Shown here: piece by piece, positions 20,173 to 20,800 of the stretch
Layout: each line of letters starts with the position of its first letter
How positions within the stretch are numbered: position 1 is the first letter of the stretch
Source of the DNA: Chitinophagaceae bacterium
GTDB lineage: Bacteria; Bacteroidota; Bacteroidia; Chitinophagales; Chitinophagaceae
DNA length: 20,800 bases
Direction of reading: 5' to 3'
NCBI GenBank assembly: GCA_003456175.1
Contig: DMPB01000062.1
Location: 16,829 to 37,628, forward strand
Made by a program: the position numbers and the translations under genes
Notes under the pieces: model-generated
The model's input: the letters and a program-made list of their open reading frames with translations, nothing else
What the model was told of the DNA's origin: nothing
Database searches by the model: none

Positions 20173-20800
20173 ATGTTTCGGTTATACATCCTAGTATTAA
20201 TAAGCTTGTTTGCAGCCTTTGCAGCTAAAGCACAAAACACGCCTAGTTTTAAAATCAAAACTATCCCTGCACCACTATCATGGTATAATCAACCCGATAG
20301 CTTTGCTATCGTTGGTAATAAATTAGTCATTGTTGCAGGTGAAAAAACCGATATGTTCAGAGACCCTAACGTTACTTACAATACAGACAATGCACCCAAA
20401 CTATTATTTGAACCTGCACCTAATTTTGTGCTCACCACAGCAATACAACACACTTTTACCCATAAGTGGGATGGTGGTGCTATTGTATTAATAGAAGACA
20501 GCTTGCATTGGATTAAGTTTTGTTTTGAGAAAGATTATACAGGCACCAAGCGAGTGGCAAGTGTTGTAACCAACAATATTTCCGACGATTGTAATTCAAT
20601 TGCGATTGCCGGCAACAAGGTATTTTATAAACTAGCCAAATCTGATAATGTTATCACCTTGTACGCTTCTGTTGATGGCAAAAAATGGCTGCTCATTAGG
20701 CATTTGCAATTTAACCATAGCAAGCCCCTAAAAGTTGGGTTTTTAGCCCAATCGCCTACCGGCAAGCGATGCCGCGTTGAATTTTCGAATATTAGCTATC
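20173..20800 (+). CDS. DUF1349-like concanavalin-fold protein, 3' end missing
   Basis: Partial: 209 residues from ATG at 20173 to the window edge with no stop. It has a signal peptide (about 1-21, ending AKA). The mature part resembles the DUF1349 family (concanavalin-A-like beta-sandwich): WYNQPDSFAIVGNKLVIVAGEKTD near 37-60, KWDGGAIVLIEDSLHWIKFCFE near 98-119, TLYASVDGKKWLLIRH, and GFLAQSP near 190-197. Members are about 200 residues, so little is probably missing. The fold usually binds carbohydrate, but the function of the family is not settled. It is the only plus-strand gene, separated from the GH128-like gene by a 192-bp divergent gap in which I could not identify firm promoter elements. 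Confidence 0.8.
   Translation, partial: MFRLYILVLISLFAAFAAKAQNTPSFKIKTIPAPLSWYNQPDSFAIVGNKLVIVAGEKTDMFRDPNVTYNTDNAPKLLFEPAPNFVLTTAIQHTFTHKWDGGAIVLIEDSLHWIKFCFEKDYTGTKRVASVVTNNISDDCNSIAIAGNKVFYKLAKSDNVITLYASVDGKKWLLIRHLQFNHSKPLKVGFLAQSPTGKRCRVEFSNISY

Overview
This window looks like part of a polysaccharide utilisation locus (PUL) from an AT-rich Bacteroidota genome. The clues are a SusC-type TonB-linked porin, a one-protein hybrid two-component regulator (HTCS), many secreted sulfatases and glycan hydrolases, and a lipoprotein. A family such as Chitinophagaceae is plausible, but that placement is only an impression from the protein style. No RNA gene, insertion sequence, integrase or CRISPR array was seen.

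All genes but the last lie on the minus strand, so transcription reads right to left. From the right: a partial DUF1349-type gene on the plus strand (20173-20800); a divergent GH128-like lipoprotein (18760-19980) closed by an intrinsic terminator (18679-18728); an SGNH acetylesterase (17230-18627); a tight cluster of a beta-helix protein and two S1 sulfatases (12460-17085, gaps 6 and 39 bp); the HTCS regulator (8182-12309); a second tight cluster of a GH2 beta-galactosidase and two more S1 sulfatases (1795-8034, gaps 8 and 52 bp); and the N-terminal half of a SusC porin running off the left edge (1-1522). Its SusD partner is expected just outside.

Taken together, four formylglycine-type sulfatases of at least three different sequence types, a LacZ-like beta-galactosidase, a deacetylase and a beta-helix protein suggest stepwise breakdown of a sulfated and probably acetylated galactan (agaran, carrageenan or a similar glycan). 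The HTCS would sense released oligosaccharides and SusC would import them. The substrate is inferred, not shown. The sulfatases need a maturation enzyme encoded elsewhere.

The most unusual signal is not a gene. The 12-mer TTTACCGTAAGG or its complement occurs seven times exactly, against about 0.003 expected by chance. It sits in coding and intergenic DNA and is read in two different codon phases, so selection appears to act on the DNA rather than the protein. Two one-mismatch copies and a related 13-mer (CATTTACGTAAGT, three copies, one in the loop of the terminator) extend the family. An 11-mer shared by two of the gene-cluster leaders, with a split copy in a third, is a weaker candidate regulatory site.
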